6,686 nt of DNA. Source: Aquificaceae bacterium. Lineage in GTDB: Bacteria; Aquificota; Aquificia; Aquificales; Aquificaceae. The position numbers and the translations under genes are program-made. Below, piece after piece: positions 1 to 5,301 of the stretch. The stretch's first letter is position 1; each line of letters opens with the position of its first letter. The DNA lies in assembly GCA_015490115.1 (NCBI GenBank), contig WFYM01000128.1, positions 1 to 6,686 of the forward strand. Direction: 5' to 3'. A model generated the notes under the pieces. The model did no database searches, had not been told where the DNA came from, and was given only the letters and a program-made list of their open reading frames with translations.

Positions 1-617
1 AGTATGGAGACGTCGAAGGTCCCTCCTCCGAAGTCGTAGACGAGGATCTTAACGTCCGACTTCTTGTCGAGTCCGTAGGCGAGGGCTGCAGCTGTCGGCT
101 CGTTGAGGATCCTGAGAACCTCAAGACCAGCTATCTTCCCGGCGTCCTTCGTAGCTTGCCTCTGCCTCTCGTTGAAGTAAGCGGGGACAGTTATCACAGC
201 CTTTGTTACCTTCTCGCCGAGGTAAGCCTCCGCGGCTTCCTTTAGCTTTCTCAGGACGTGGGCGCCTACCTCCTCCGGACGGACTATCTTCCCTGCGTTC
301 GGGACGTCGAAGGCTGCGTCCCCTTTGTCGTCCGGAACCACCTTGTAGGAGACCCTCTTCGCCTCCTCCCTCACCTCGTCGAACTTCTTACCTATGAACC
401 TCTTTGACTCGTATATGGTGTTCTGGGGGTCGAGGATAGCCCTCCTTTTGGCAGGGTCACCTACGAGTATCTCCTTCTCCTTGGTCCAAGAGACCACCGA
501 GGGTGTGAGTCTCGAACCCTCTTGGTTCTGTATGACTACAGGCTCGTCCCCCATCATAACTGCGACCACCGAGTTCGTAGTTCCCAGATCTATGCCGAGG
601 ACCTTCTCCTTCGCCAT
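1..617 (-). CDS. dnaK: Hsp70 chaperone DnaK, N-terminal part (cut by window edge)
   Basis: This is the first 205 codons of the ATP-dependent cytoplasmic chaperone DnaK; the rest lies beyond the left edge. Translation of the minus strand from ATG at 617 gives the Hsp70 nucleotide-binding domain in order: phosphate-1 loop GIDLGTTNS (residues 8-16), the PQNT...SKRFIGKKF stretch with the conserved Lys at 72, VPAYFNERQRQATKDAG (144-160), NEPTAAALAYGLD (172-184) and the phosphate-2 segment DFGGGTFDVS (195-204). The family usually has about 600-640 residues, so the NBD C-terminal lobe half, the substrate-binding domain and the lid are missing only because of the window. An AGGAGG 7 nt upstream fixes the start. 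It lies 79 nt downstream of cheW on the same strand but has its own promoter, so it may be transcribed alone as well as by read-through. Identification is very secure. Confidence 0.97.
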   Translation of the reverse strand, partial: MAKEKVLGIDLGTTNSVVAVMMGDEPVVIQNQEGSRLTPSVVSWTKEKEILVGDPAKRRAILDPQNTIYESKRFIGKKFDEVREEAKRVSYKVVPDDKGDAAFDVPNAGKIVRPEEVGAHVLRKLKEAAEAYLGEKVTKAVITVPAYFNERQRQATKDAGKIAGLEVLRILNEPTAAALAYGLDKKSDVKILVYDFGGGTFDVSI

Positions 618-624
618 GGTAAGA

Positions 625-630
625 CCTCCT
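625..630 (-). promoter_or_regulatory. Ribosome binding site of dnaK
   Basis: A perfect AGGAGG on the minus strand ends 7 nt before the ATG at 617. The same 7-nt spacing from a GGAGG/GAGG-type core recurs at most starts in this window, which supports the chosen dnaK start. Confidence 0.9.
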
Positions 631-646
631 TCCCTTCTTTCGGGAA
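630..646. repeat. Short inverted repeat over the predicted dnaK transcription start
   Basis: TTCCC and GGGAA arms (630-634 and 642-646) are separated by 7 nt. It lies between the -10 box and the ribosome binding site and straddles the predicted start site near 641. Only the read-through transcript from cheW would contain both arms, so it could be a small operator or a weak RNA hairpin. No T-run follows, so it is not a typical terminator. The short stem could be chance. Confidence 0.35.
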
Positions 647-647
647 T

Positions 648-676
648 ATTTTAGACCTTTAGTGAATTGTTGTCAA
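648..676 (-). promoter_or_regulatory. Sigma-70-type promoter for dnaK
   Basis: On the minus strand there is a perfect -35 TTGACA (671-676), a 17-nt spacer and a -10 TAAAAT (648-653; one mismatch to TATAAT). The predicted start site is near 641, giving a leader of about 24 nt that contains the AGGAGG of dnaK. Directly seen: the two hexamers and the optimal spacing. Inferred: that it is active and is the main dnaK promoter. No CIRCE element (the HrcA operator) and no clear heat-shock sigma signature was seen in the 79-nt gap. Confidence 0.8.
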
Positions 677-696
677 GTTTTATGAAAAGAAACTTA

Positions 697-1167
697 TTAA
701 CCTTGGACTATGGAGTTTATTATCCTGTCGACGTCGAGGATCTCCATGAGTCCGTATTCGGTCTGGGCGACGTGGCTCACATACTCGCTGTATCTTCCAA
801 CCATTGGGTTCGGGTCGAACTTCTCTATCGGGACCCTCACAACGCCCACTATGGTGTCGACGAGCGTTCCCGCCTTCCCGTGCTGGGAGTCGAGGACGAC
901 TATGCGGGTAGGCTCCGTGTTTTCGGGAAGACCGAGGATCTGCTTCAGAGACAGGACAGGTATTATCTCTCCCCTCAGGTTTATGACGCCGACTATGTAA
1001 GGGGGCGTGTAGGGGACGTCCACTATGTCCACCACCTTGGATATGGTGAGGATCTTCTTGAGAGAGATCCCTATCAGCTCCTTCTCCAAAGAAATCCCGA
1101 GGAACTCTTCAACTTGAGTGGTTACCTTCTCCGGTCTTTGTTCTCCGACAGGGACGATCTCAGCCAT
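697..1167 (-). CDS. cheW: Chemotaxis coupling protein CheW
   Basis: CheW is the cytoplasmic adaptor that links chemoreceptor tips to the P5 domain of CheA in the signalling array. The 156-residue product is the usual length for the family. After a polar tail of about 20 residues comes one CheW-like beta-barrel domain. The hallmark GVINLRGEIIPVLSL is at 60-74, with Arg65 at the conserved receptor/CheA contact position, and the domain closes with the GLMEILDVDRII strand-helix at 139-150. There is no receiver domain, which separates it from CheV. ATG at 1167 follows a GAGG core by 7 nt, and that ribosome binding site overlaps the cheA stop codon (1177-1179), which suggests coupled translation. 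It is the last chemotaxis gene of the leftward cluster, and no terminator is visible before dnaK. Confidence 0.95.
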   Translation of the reverse strand: MAEIVPVGEQRPEKVTTQVEEFLGISLEKELIGISLKKILTISKVVDIVDVPYTPPYIVGVINLRGEIIPVLSLKQILGLPENTEPTRIVVLDSQHGKAGTLVDTIVGVVRVPIEKFDPNPMVGRYSEYVSHVAQTEYGLMEILDVDRIINSIVQG

Positions 1168-1176
1168 GGCACCACC

Positions 1177-3048
1177 TCACACGAGGGTTATACCTCTCAT
1201 CTCCCTTTTGAGGATCCCGTCGAGGTCTAAGATCAGGACCACTTTACCGTCTCCCGTTATTGTAGCTCCCGATATCCCTTGGACCTCTCCTATTATCTTC
1301 CCGAGCGGTTTTACTACCACCTCCTCGTCTCCGAAGAGGTCGTCTACGGTAAAGGCTACCTTCTGGCTCCCTACCTGAGAGACGATCACGTATCCTATGC
1401 CTGTGCTACCTATCCCGAGGGCTTCACCGAGGTTTATCAAGGGTATGGTGAGGTCCCTGAGGATTAGAACTTCTTTTCCAGAGACTGTCGTTATCTGGGC
1501 GTCCTCACCTTGGATTATCTCGAGGACCGAATATATGGGGATGGCAAAATACCTTCCGTTTACCGCCACGAGGAGGGACCTGATTATCCCTACCGTGAGG
1601 GGGAAGGAGAGGATTATGCGGGTTCCCCTTCCTCTTTCCGTTTCTATGTCTATCGTTCCCCTGAAGGAGGTGACCGCGTTCATAACGACGTCCATACCGA
1701 CTCCCCTTCCAGAGACCTGTGAGACCTCCTCCGCGGTGGAAAAGCCCGGGTGGAATATGAGGAACAGTATGTCCTTTTCCGTCATCTTCTCAGCCCTGTC
1801 GGGGGTTATGAGTCCCCTCTCTAAAGCCTTCTCCTTTACCTTATCGAGGTCTATCCCCCTCCCGTCGTCTTGGACCTCTAAGAATATCCTGTCGCCGTGG
1901 TAGTAAGCGCTCAGCTTCACGATCCCTTTCCTCGGTTTTCCGAGCCTCTCCCTCTCCTCCGGAGGCTCTATCCCGTGGTCTACCGCGTTCCTTATGAGGT
2001 GTATTAGGGGTTCTTCGAGCTTTTCGAGGACCGTCTTGTCCATCTCAGCCTCTTCGCCCTCTAAAACGAGTTCCACCTCTTTTCCGAGCATTCTGGCGAG
2101 ATCTCTCACCACCCTCGGGAACTTCTGGAACAATCTCTTTACGGGTTGCATCCTCGTCTTCATAACCGCGAGCTGGAGATCTCCGACTATCCTGTCGAGA
2201 GAGGACATGACCGTTTCGAGTTCGTCTATGGTCTTTGAGGTGTATTCTTCTTGGACCTTCTGGAAGACCCTGAGGAGCCTGTTCCTCTCTAAAACTAACT
2301 CACCTACCAAGTTCATAAGGTCCTCTATCTTCTTGACGTCTATCCTCAGGACCTTCTCGCCCTCCGTCTTCGGCTGGACCTCTTTTGGAGGTTTCTCTTC
2401 CTTTTGCTCTTCCTTTGTCTCTTCCGCTATCTCGAGCATCTTCTCTTCAGCCTTCCTCTCCTTCTCCTCGGAGGGTGGGGGAGGTGGCTTTCCTCCCGTC
2501 AGTATCCTGTCGAGTTCCTCTATGAGTTCCTTTGGTCTCTCTTCAGGCGGGAGGAGTATGAGTTCTTCGAGTATCTCCTCCACAGGTTTTCCTTTCAGGT
2601 GTCCGAAGCCGTATCTTTCGAGTATCTGGTCTATGCTCTCTTCCTCCTTCTTTTCTTCAACGGCTCCCCTTTCGATATCTCTCAGCTCCCTGACGAGTTC
2701 TTCGGGAACCTCCACCTCTTCTCCCGCATCGTATCTCTGTATAGCACTCCTTATGAAGTCAACGGCCCTCAGGATGGCGTCGTTTATCTCAGGTGTGAGG
2801 CTGAGTTCCCCAGATCTCAGCTTCCCGAGGACGTCCTCCGCAGCGTGGGCGACCTCTACTATAGGTTGAAGTCCGAGAAAGCCTGCACCTCCTTTTAGCG
2901 TGTGCATAGCCCTGAAGGTGGCGTTGAGAAGCTCCTCGTTCTTCGGGTCCTTTTCGAGTTCGAGGAGGTTCTCTTCAATCTTTTGGAGGTTCTCTTCAGC
3001 TTCTACAACGAACTCGTTGAAGATCTCCCTCATCTCGTCGCTTATCAT
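1177..3048 (-). CDS. cheA: Chemotaxis histidine kinase CheA
   Basis: CheA is the array histidine kinase that autophosphorylates and passes phosphate to CheY and CheV. The 623-residue protein reads in order: P1 Hpt domain (about 1-105) with phosphorylated His49 in MHTLKGGAGF; a linker (about 106-232) that is Glu/Lys-rich with a five-Pro run at 188-192; P3 dimerisation helices (about 233-300, starting LRIDVKKIEDLMNLVGELV); P4 ATPase (about 300-485) with N box HLIRNAVDHG (350-359), G1 DDGRGID (394-400), F box FHPGFST (432-438) and G2 GRGVGMDVV (447-455); and P5 CheW-like domain (about 486-620). All catalytic motifs are intact. No obvious folded P2 CheY-binding domain is seen; instead the linker has two short FliM/CheZ-like peptides, listed separately. 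The start overlaps the cheV stop (ATGA), with GAGGTG 7 nt upstream of the ATG. Confidence 0.97.
   Translation of the reverse strand: MISDEMREIFNEFVVEAEENLQKIEENLLELEKDPKNEELLNATFRAMHTLKGGAGFLGLQPIVEVAHAAEDVLGKLRSGELSLTPEINDAILRAVDFIRSAIQRYDAGEEVEVPEELVRELRDIERGAVEEKKEEESIDQILERYGFGHLKGKPVEEILEELILLPPEERPKELIEELDRILTGGKPPPPPSEEKERKAEEKMLEIAEETKEEQKEEKPPKEVQPKTEGEKVLRIDVKKIEDLMNLVGELVLERNRLLRVFQKVQEEYTSKTIDELETVMSSLDRIVGDLQLAVMKTRMQPVKRLFQKFPRVVRDLARMLGKEVELVLEGEEAEMDKTVLEKLEEPLIHLIRNAVDHGIEPPEERERLGKPRKGIVKLSAYYHGDRIFLEVQDDGRGIDLDKVKEKALERGLITPDRAEKMTEKDILFLIFHPGFSTAEEVSQVSGRGVGMDVVMNAVTSFRGTIDIETERGRGTRIILSFPLTVGIIRSLLVAVNGRYFAIPIYSVLEIIQGEDAQITTVSGKEVLILRDLTIPLINLGEALGIGSTGIGYVIVSQVGSQKVAFTVDDLFGDEEVVVKPLGKIIGEVQGISGATITGDGKVVLILDLDGILKREMRGITLV
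2491..2532 (-). other. Candidate CheY-docking peptide 2 in the CheA linker
   Basis: CheA residues 173-186 contain IEELDRILTGG. This resembles the E. coli FliM docking peptide (recalled as AEIDALLNGD): an acidic residue, a branched residue, Asp, then x-[IL]-L and a Gly-containing turn. It lies just before the five-Pro run. It is weaker than peptide 1 because an amphipathic Glu/Leu helix could produce this pattern by chance. Confidence 0.3.
2602..2637 (-). other. Candidate CheY-docking peptide 1 in the CheA linker
   Basis: CheA residues 138-149 read SIDQILERYGFG. They align without gaps to the CheZ C-terminus of this locus (DVDRLLEEFGL) and to the FliM N-terminus (EIDMLLQSLGK) through the pattern [IV]-D-x-[IL]-L-x-x-aromatic/Leu-G. 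In the other two proteins this is the known CheY-P-binding peptide. The match is seen in the sequence; CheY binding by CheA here is inference. Confidence 0.45.
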
Positions 3049-3995
3049 GACTCAGCACCTCTCTCACCGAGCCTGTTTACCATGGAGATAAGCTCCTGAG
3101 CGTCGAACTTGACTATGAACCCGTCAGCGTTCACACGAAATGCTTTTTCCCTGTTCGTGTCGTCGCTCAGCGTCGTGTTCACTATGACGGGAAGACCCAT
3201 GAGTCCCGCGGTCTCCTTTATCTTCTTGGTGAGGGTAAGCCCGTCCATCTTCGGCATCTCTATGTCGGTTATGACTACCTGTATATAGTCCCTTACGCTC
3301 TTTCCTTCCTTTTTCGCCCTTTCGAGGTGCTGGTTCAGGATCTCGAGGGCTTGGGAGCCGTCTTCCGCCTCTATGACTTGGTGACCTGCGTTCTCGAGAA
3401 GCTCCCTTATTATCTTCCTCGCCACGGATGAGTCTTCGACGAGGAGGACCGTGTAGGCCTTCTTGGTAGCTTTGGCTTCCTCGAGGGCTTCCTCTTCGCG
3501 GAATATCTTGAGAAGCCCTATGTCGTGGAGTATGCCCTCAAAGTCGAGGATTATAAGAAGACCGTCCTCCGTGTCCACAACACCTGTTATCCTTCCTCCC
3601 AATTTTTGGTTTAGGGTGTCGGGAGGCTTCTTTATGTCGCTCCAAGATATCCTCCTTATCCTCTTCGCCTCGTGGACTATGACGCCAACGTTCTCCCTCA
3701 AAAACTCAAGGTGGAGGAGGAACTTCTTTCTCTCCGGCGGCTCTTCGAGACCCATCCACCTTGCGAGGCTAACAACCGGTATCAGCTTCCCCCTTATCTC
3801 CGCCATCCCCTCCACCTCGGGGGGCATGTTAGGAACCTTTGTAACTTTCGGCATCCTCAGAACTTCCCGGACCTTCGCTACGTTCACTCCGAATATCCAC
3901 TCGTACCCCTCCTCGTGGATCCTGAAGTCGACTATCTCAAGCTCGTTCTTCCCCGTCTCCAGTATGTTAGGGAGGGCGTGGCTGTCGGAACCCAT
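3045..3995 (-). CDS. cheV: Chemotaxis coupling/receiver protein CheV
   Basis: CheV joins a CheW-like coupling domain to a response-regulator receiver; in characterised species it couples receptors to CheA and contributes to adaptation when phosphorylated. With the ATG at 3995 the protein has 316 residues, normal for CheV. Residue numbers here count from that ATG. The CheW-like part (about 15-165) carries the EGMAEIRGKLIPVVSLARW segment at 62-80, the counterpart of the CheW NLRG motif. The receiver (about 181-310) has the acidic pair Glu187/Asp188, phosphoacceptor Asp244 in ITDIEMPKMDG, Thr274/Thr275 in VNTTLSDD and Lys296 in FIVKFD. A GTG one codon upstream (3998) is possible, but GGAGG lies 7 nt from the ATG and only 4 nt from the GTG. 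The ATG overlaps the stop of the upstream receptor-tip gene (TGATG), and the stop overlaps the cheA start. Confidence 0.95.
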   Translation of the reverse strand: MGSDSHALPNILETGKNELEIVDFRIHEEGYEWIFGVNVAKVREVLRMPKVTKVPNMPPEVEGMAEIRGKLIPVVSLARWMGLEEPPERKKFLLHLEFLRENVGVIVHEAKRIRRISWSDIKKPPDTLNQKLGGRITGVVDTEDGLLIILDFEGILHDIGLLKIFREEEALEEAKATKKAYTVLLVEDSSVARKIIRELLENAGHQVIEAEDGSQALEILNQHLERAKKEGKSVRDYIQVVITDIEMPKMDGLTLTKKIKETAGLMGLPVIVNTTLSDDTNREKAFRVNADGFIVKFDAQELISMVNRLGERGAES

Positions 3996-4261
3996 CACCC
4001 ACCCTCCACCTTGAGGGTCTCCGCGAGCTTGTCGACTATCGTCTTTATCTCCTTTGAGAGCTTGGAGGTGTTGTCAGCGAGCTTCCTGAACTCGGTAGCG
4101 ACAACGGCAAAACCCTTTCCAGACTCACCCACCCTCGCAGCTTCTATAGCGGCGTTGAGGGCTAAAAGGTTCGACTGCTTCGCTATCTTCATGAGACTCT
4201 CGGTCAGCTTCGAAAGTTCCTCCATATACTTTGCACACTCCTGAACTTTGTCTTCTGACAT
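3995..4261 (-). CDS. Mini chemoreceptor: MCP hairpin-tip-only protein
   Basis: This 88-residue protein is almost entirely the cytoplasmic hairpin tip of a methyl-accepting chemotaxis protein, the part that contacts CheA and CheW. A first helix ends in QSNLLALNAAIEAARVGE (residues 29-46), the turn is GESGKGFAV (45-53), and the returning helix contains ATEFRKLADNTS (55-66). The trimer-of-dimers and coupling residues Asn36, Glu40, Arg43 and tip Glu46 are kept; Lys28 sits where Tsr has Phe373. There is no membrane segment, HAMP, ligand domain or room for methylation helices; ordinary MCP signalling domains are several times longer. GGAGG 7 nt before ATG 4261 marks the start; an ATG at 4288 would add nine residues but lacks such a site. 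It is first in the leftward cluster and overlaps cheV (TGATG). It may be an array scaffold or competitor, a partner to a separate sensor, or a degraded receptor. Family assignment is firm; role unknown. Confidence 0.88.
   Translation of the reverse strand: MSEDKVQECAKYMEELSKLTESLMKIAKQSNLLALNAAIEAARVGESGKGFAVVATEFRKLADNTSKLSKEIKTIVDKLAETLKVEGG
4003..4007 (-). promoter_or_regulatory. Ribosome binding site of cheV (decides the start)
   Basis: GGAGG on the minus strand ends 7 nt before ATG 3995 and 4 nt before the alternative GTG at 3998, favouring the ATG. It lies inside the last codons of the upstream receptor-tip gene, so cheV translation is probably coupled to it. Confidence 0.75.
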
Positions 4262-4268
4262 GTTTTGA

Positions 4269-4273
4269 CCTCC
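4269..4273 (-). promoter_or_regulatory. Ribosome binding site of the mini chemoreceptor
   Basis: GGAGG (within TTGGAGGTC) on the minus strand ends 7 nt before ATG 4261. It supports an independent 88-residue gene rather than the nine-residue-longer start at 4288 and argues that the short protein is deliberately translated. Confidence 0.8.
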
Positions 4274-4282
4274 AAGGGTGAG

Positions 4283-4310
4283 GGTCATCTGTAAATATAT
4301 TCGGTCATCT
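4283..4310. repeat. Two exact direct repeats in the divergent control region
   Basis: GGTCATCT occurs at 4283-4290 and again at 4303-4310 on the plus strand, start to start exactly 20 bp, about two helical turns, with an AT-rich 12-bp spacer. An 8-bp exact repeat in phase in a 68-bp intergenic gap suggests a tandem binding site for a regulator. Relative to fliM the copies flank the -35 position; relative to the leftward cluster they fall at and just after the predicted start. No regulator family is recognised from the motif. Confidence 0.55.
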
Positions 4311-4314
4311 TGCG

Positions 4315-4320
4315 ATTATA
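4315..4320 (-). promoter_or_regulatory. Possible -10 box for the leftward chemotaxis cluster
   Basis: A perfect TATAAT lies on the minus strand, with a predicted start near 4308 and a leader of about 47 nt before the mini chemoreceptor. The position 17 nt upstream reads TCCTCA (4338-4343), only 3 of 6 matches to TTGACA and inside fliM. The promoter may therefore need an activator or be read by a different sigma factor. It is the only -10-like site found in the gap in this orientation with a perfect match. Confidence 0.5.
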
Positions 4321-4322
4321 TT
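4317..4322 (+). promoter_or_regulatory. Possible -10 box for the fliM cluster
   Basis: TATATT on the plus strand (5 of 6 matches to TATAAT) lies 7 nt before the fliM ATG, so transcription could start at or next to the ATG itself. No good -35 is seen at 16-18 nt spacing (AT-rich sequence). Sigma-28 and sigma-54 signatures were looked for and not found at acceptable spacing. It overlaps the opposing -10 box. Confidence 0.4.
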
Positions 4323-4329
4323 TAACTTG

Positions 4330-5301
4330 ATGGCGGGTGAGGAGTTCCTCTCTCAGGAAGAGATAGACATGCTCCTTCAGAGCCTCGGAAAGGAGGAGGG
4401 AAAGGAGGAGAAGAAGGAGCTTGAATACAAACCCTTTAGCGTAGAGGAACTCGAAAGGATATCTCCGACGAGGCTCATAAAGCTCGAGCAGGTGATAAAC
4501 AGGTGGGTGGCTTCAGCTACCACGGAGCTAAGGAGCATGGTCTTTAACTTAGACACCATATCCCTCTCGGACATAAAGACGGAGAAGATCTCCGACTTCG
4601 TCCTTAAGATACCCCTTCCGGCGGCGATAGCTGTCCTCAACGTCGAAGCCTTAGGGGGGAGGATGTATCTTGTCATGGACACGAGGCTCATATACACGAT
4701 AGTGAGCGTGATATTCGGCGGTCCGGCCCAGCCCTACAAAGTCGAAGGAAGGAACTTCACAAAAGTGGAGCTAAAAGTCATAAGGAACTTCCTCGACATA
4801 CTCATAAAGCACCTGAACAGTGCTTGGAAGGAGGTGGTGAAGGAGGGGGATATAGTCTTCGCGGGTATAGAGGAAAACCCGAGGAGGCTCATAACGGTGA
4901 GCAGGAACGAGATAGTGATAGTGGTTACTCTGACCGTGGAGATAGAAGGCTTCAAAGGTAGCATATACTTCGCCATACCTATGAAGACCATAGAGCCGAT
5001 AAAGGATATATTGAGAACCGCTGACTCGGAGGAGAGCGACTTCAGGGACGTCATATTGGAGAACCTCCTTTCGGTTCCGGTAAAGGTGGAGGCGGTTTTG
5101 CCGATAATGAATATGAAGGTGAGAGAGGTCCTCGAACTCAAAGAGGGAGACTTCATACCCCTCGACAGGAGGTCCGTTGAGGAGGTGGTAGTAAAAGTTT
5201 CTGGGCTTCCCGTTTTCAAAGGGATCTTAGGGGAGTCGGAAGGGAAGAAGGCGGTGAAGGTGGAGAAAGTTGTGGAGTTCCTGCCGAGGGTCGGAGAATG
5301 A
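4330..5301 (+). CDS. fliM: Flagellar motor switch protein FliM
   Basis: FliM is the C-ring switch subunit that receives CheY-P and, with FliG and FliN, sets rotation direction. The 323-residue protein matches the family length. The CheY-binding peptide FLSQEEIDMLLQSLG is at 6-20, then a Glu/Lys-rich linker, the middle domain (about 40-225) with ALGGRMYLVMDTRL (107-120) and IFGG (128-131), and a SpoA/FliN-like C-terminal domain (about 240-318) with LKEGDFIPLDRR (270-281) and GLPVFKGILGESEGKKAVKV (292-311). The ATG at 4330 is chosen; a TTG one codon upstream is possible. Neither has a Shine-Dalgarno sequence, unlike all other genes here, so a leaderless transcript is plausible. It is the first gene of the rightward cluster; its stop overlaps the cheZ start (ATGA). 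Confidence 0.96.
   Translation: MAGEEFLSQEEIDMLLQSLGKEEGKEEKKELEYKPFSVEELERISPTRLIKLEQVINRWVASATTELRSMVFNLDTISLSDIKTEKISDFVLKIPLPAAIAVLNVEALGGRMYLVMDTRLIYTIVSVIFGGPAQPYKVEGRNFTKVELKVIRNFLDILIKHLNSAWKEVVKEGDIVFAGIEENPRRLITVSRNEIVIVVTLTVEIEGFKGSIYFAIPMKTIEPIKDILRTADSEESDFRDVILENLLSVPVKVEAVLPIMNMKVREVLELKEGDFIPLDRRSVEEVVVKVSGLPVFKGILGESEGKKAVKVEKVVEFLPRVGE

Noticed and set aside
630..646. Intrinsic terminator after cheW
   Set aside because: The stem is only 5 bp and no T-run follows on the minus strand; it also lies over the dnaK promoter start.
618..696. CIRCE operator for HrcA control of dnaK
   Set aside because: No TTAGCACTC/GAGTGCTAA arms are present on either strand in the gap.
2440..2660. 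Coding repeat or frameshift in the Glu/Lys/Pro-rich CheA linker
   Set aside because: The frame is continuous and flanking P1 and P3 domains are in phase; low complexity is normal for CheA linkers.
667..3091. Long plus-strand open frames opposite cheW, cheA and cheV
   Set aside because: Their products are Ser-, Tyr- or Arg-rich low-complexity shadows with no recognisable domains, opposite strongly conserved genes.
4262..4288. Longer start (ATG at 4288) for the receptor-tip gene
   Set aside because: It has no well-placed ribosome binding site, lies in the direct repeat, and would add nine residues unlike an MCP helix; the ATG at 4261 has GGAGG at 7 nt.
4300..4313. Sigma-54 promoter ending in TTGC upstream of fliM
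   Set aside because: The GC is present at 4312-4313 but the required GG ten bases upstream is TT (4300-4301).
4298..4330. Sigma-28-like flagellar promoter on the minus strand (TCAAGTTA ... ACCGAATA)
   Set aside because: Each half matches 6 of 8 bases to TAAAGTTT and GCCGATAA, but the spacer is 17 nt where sigma-28 needs about 11.
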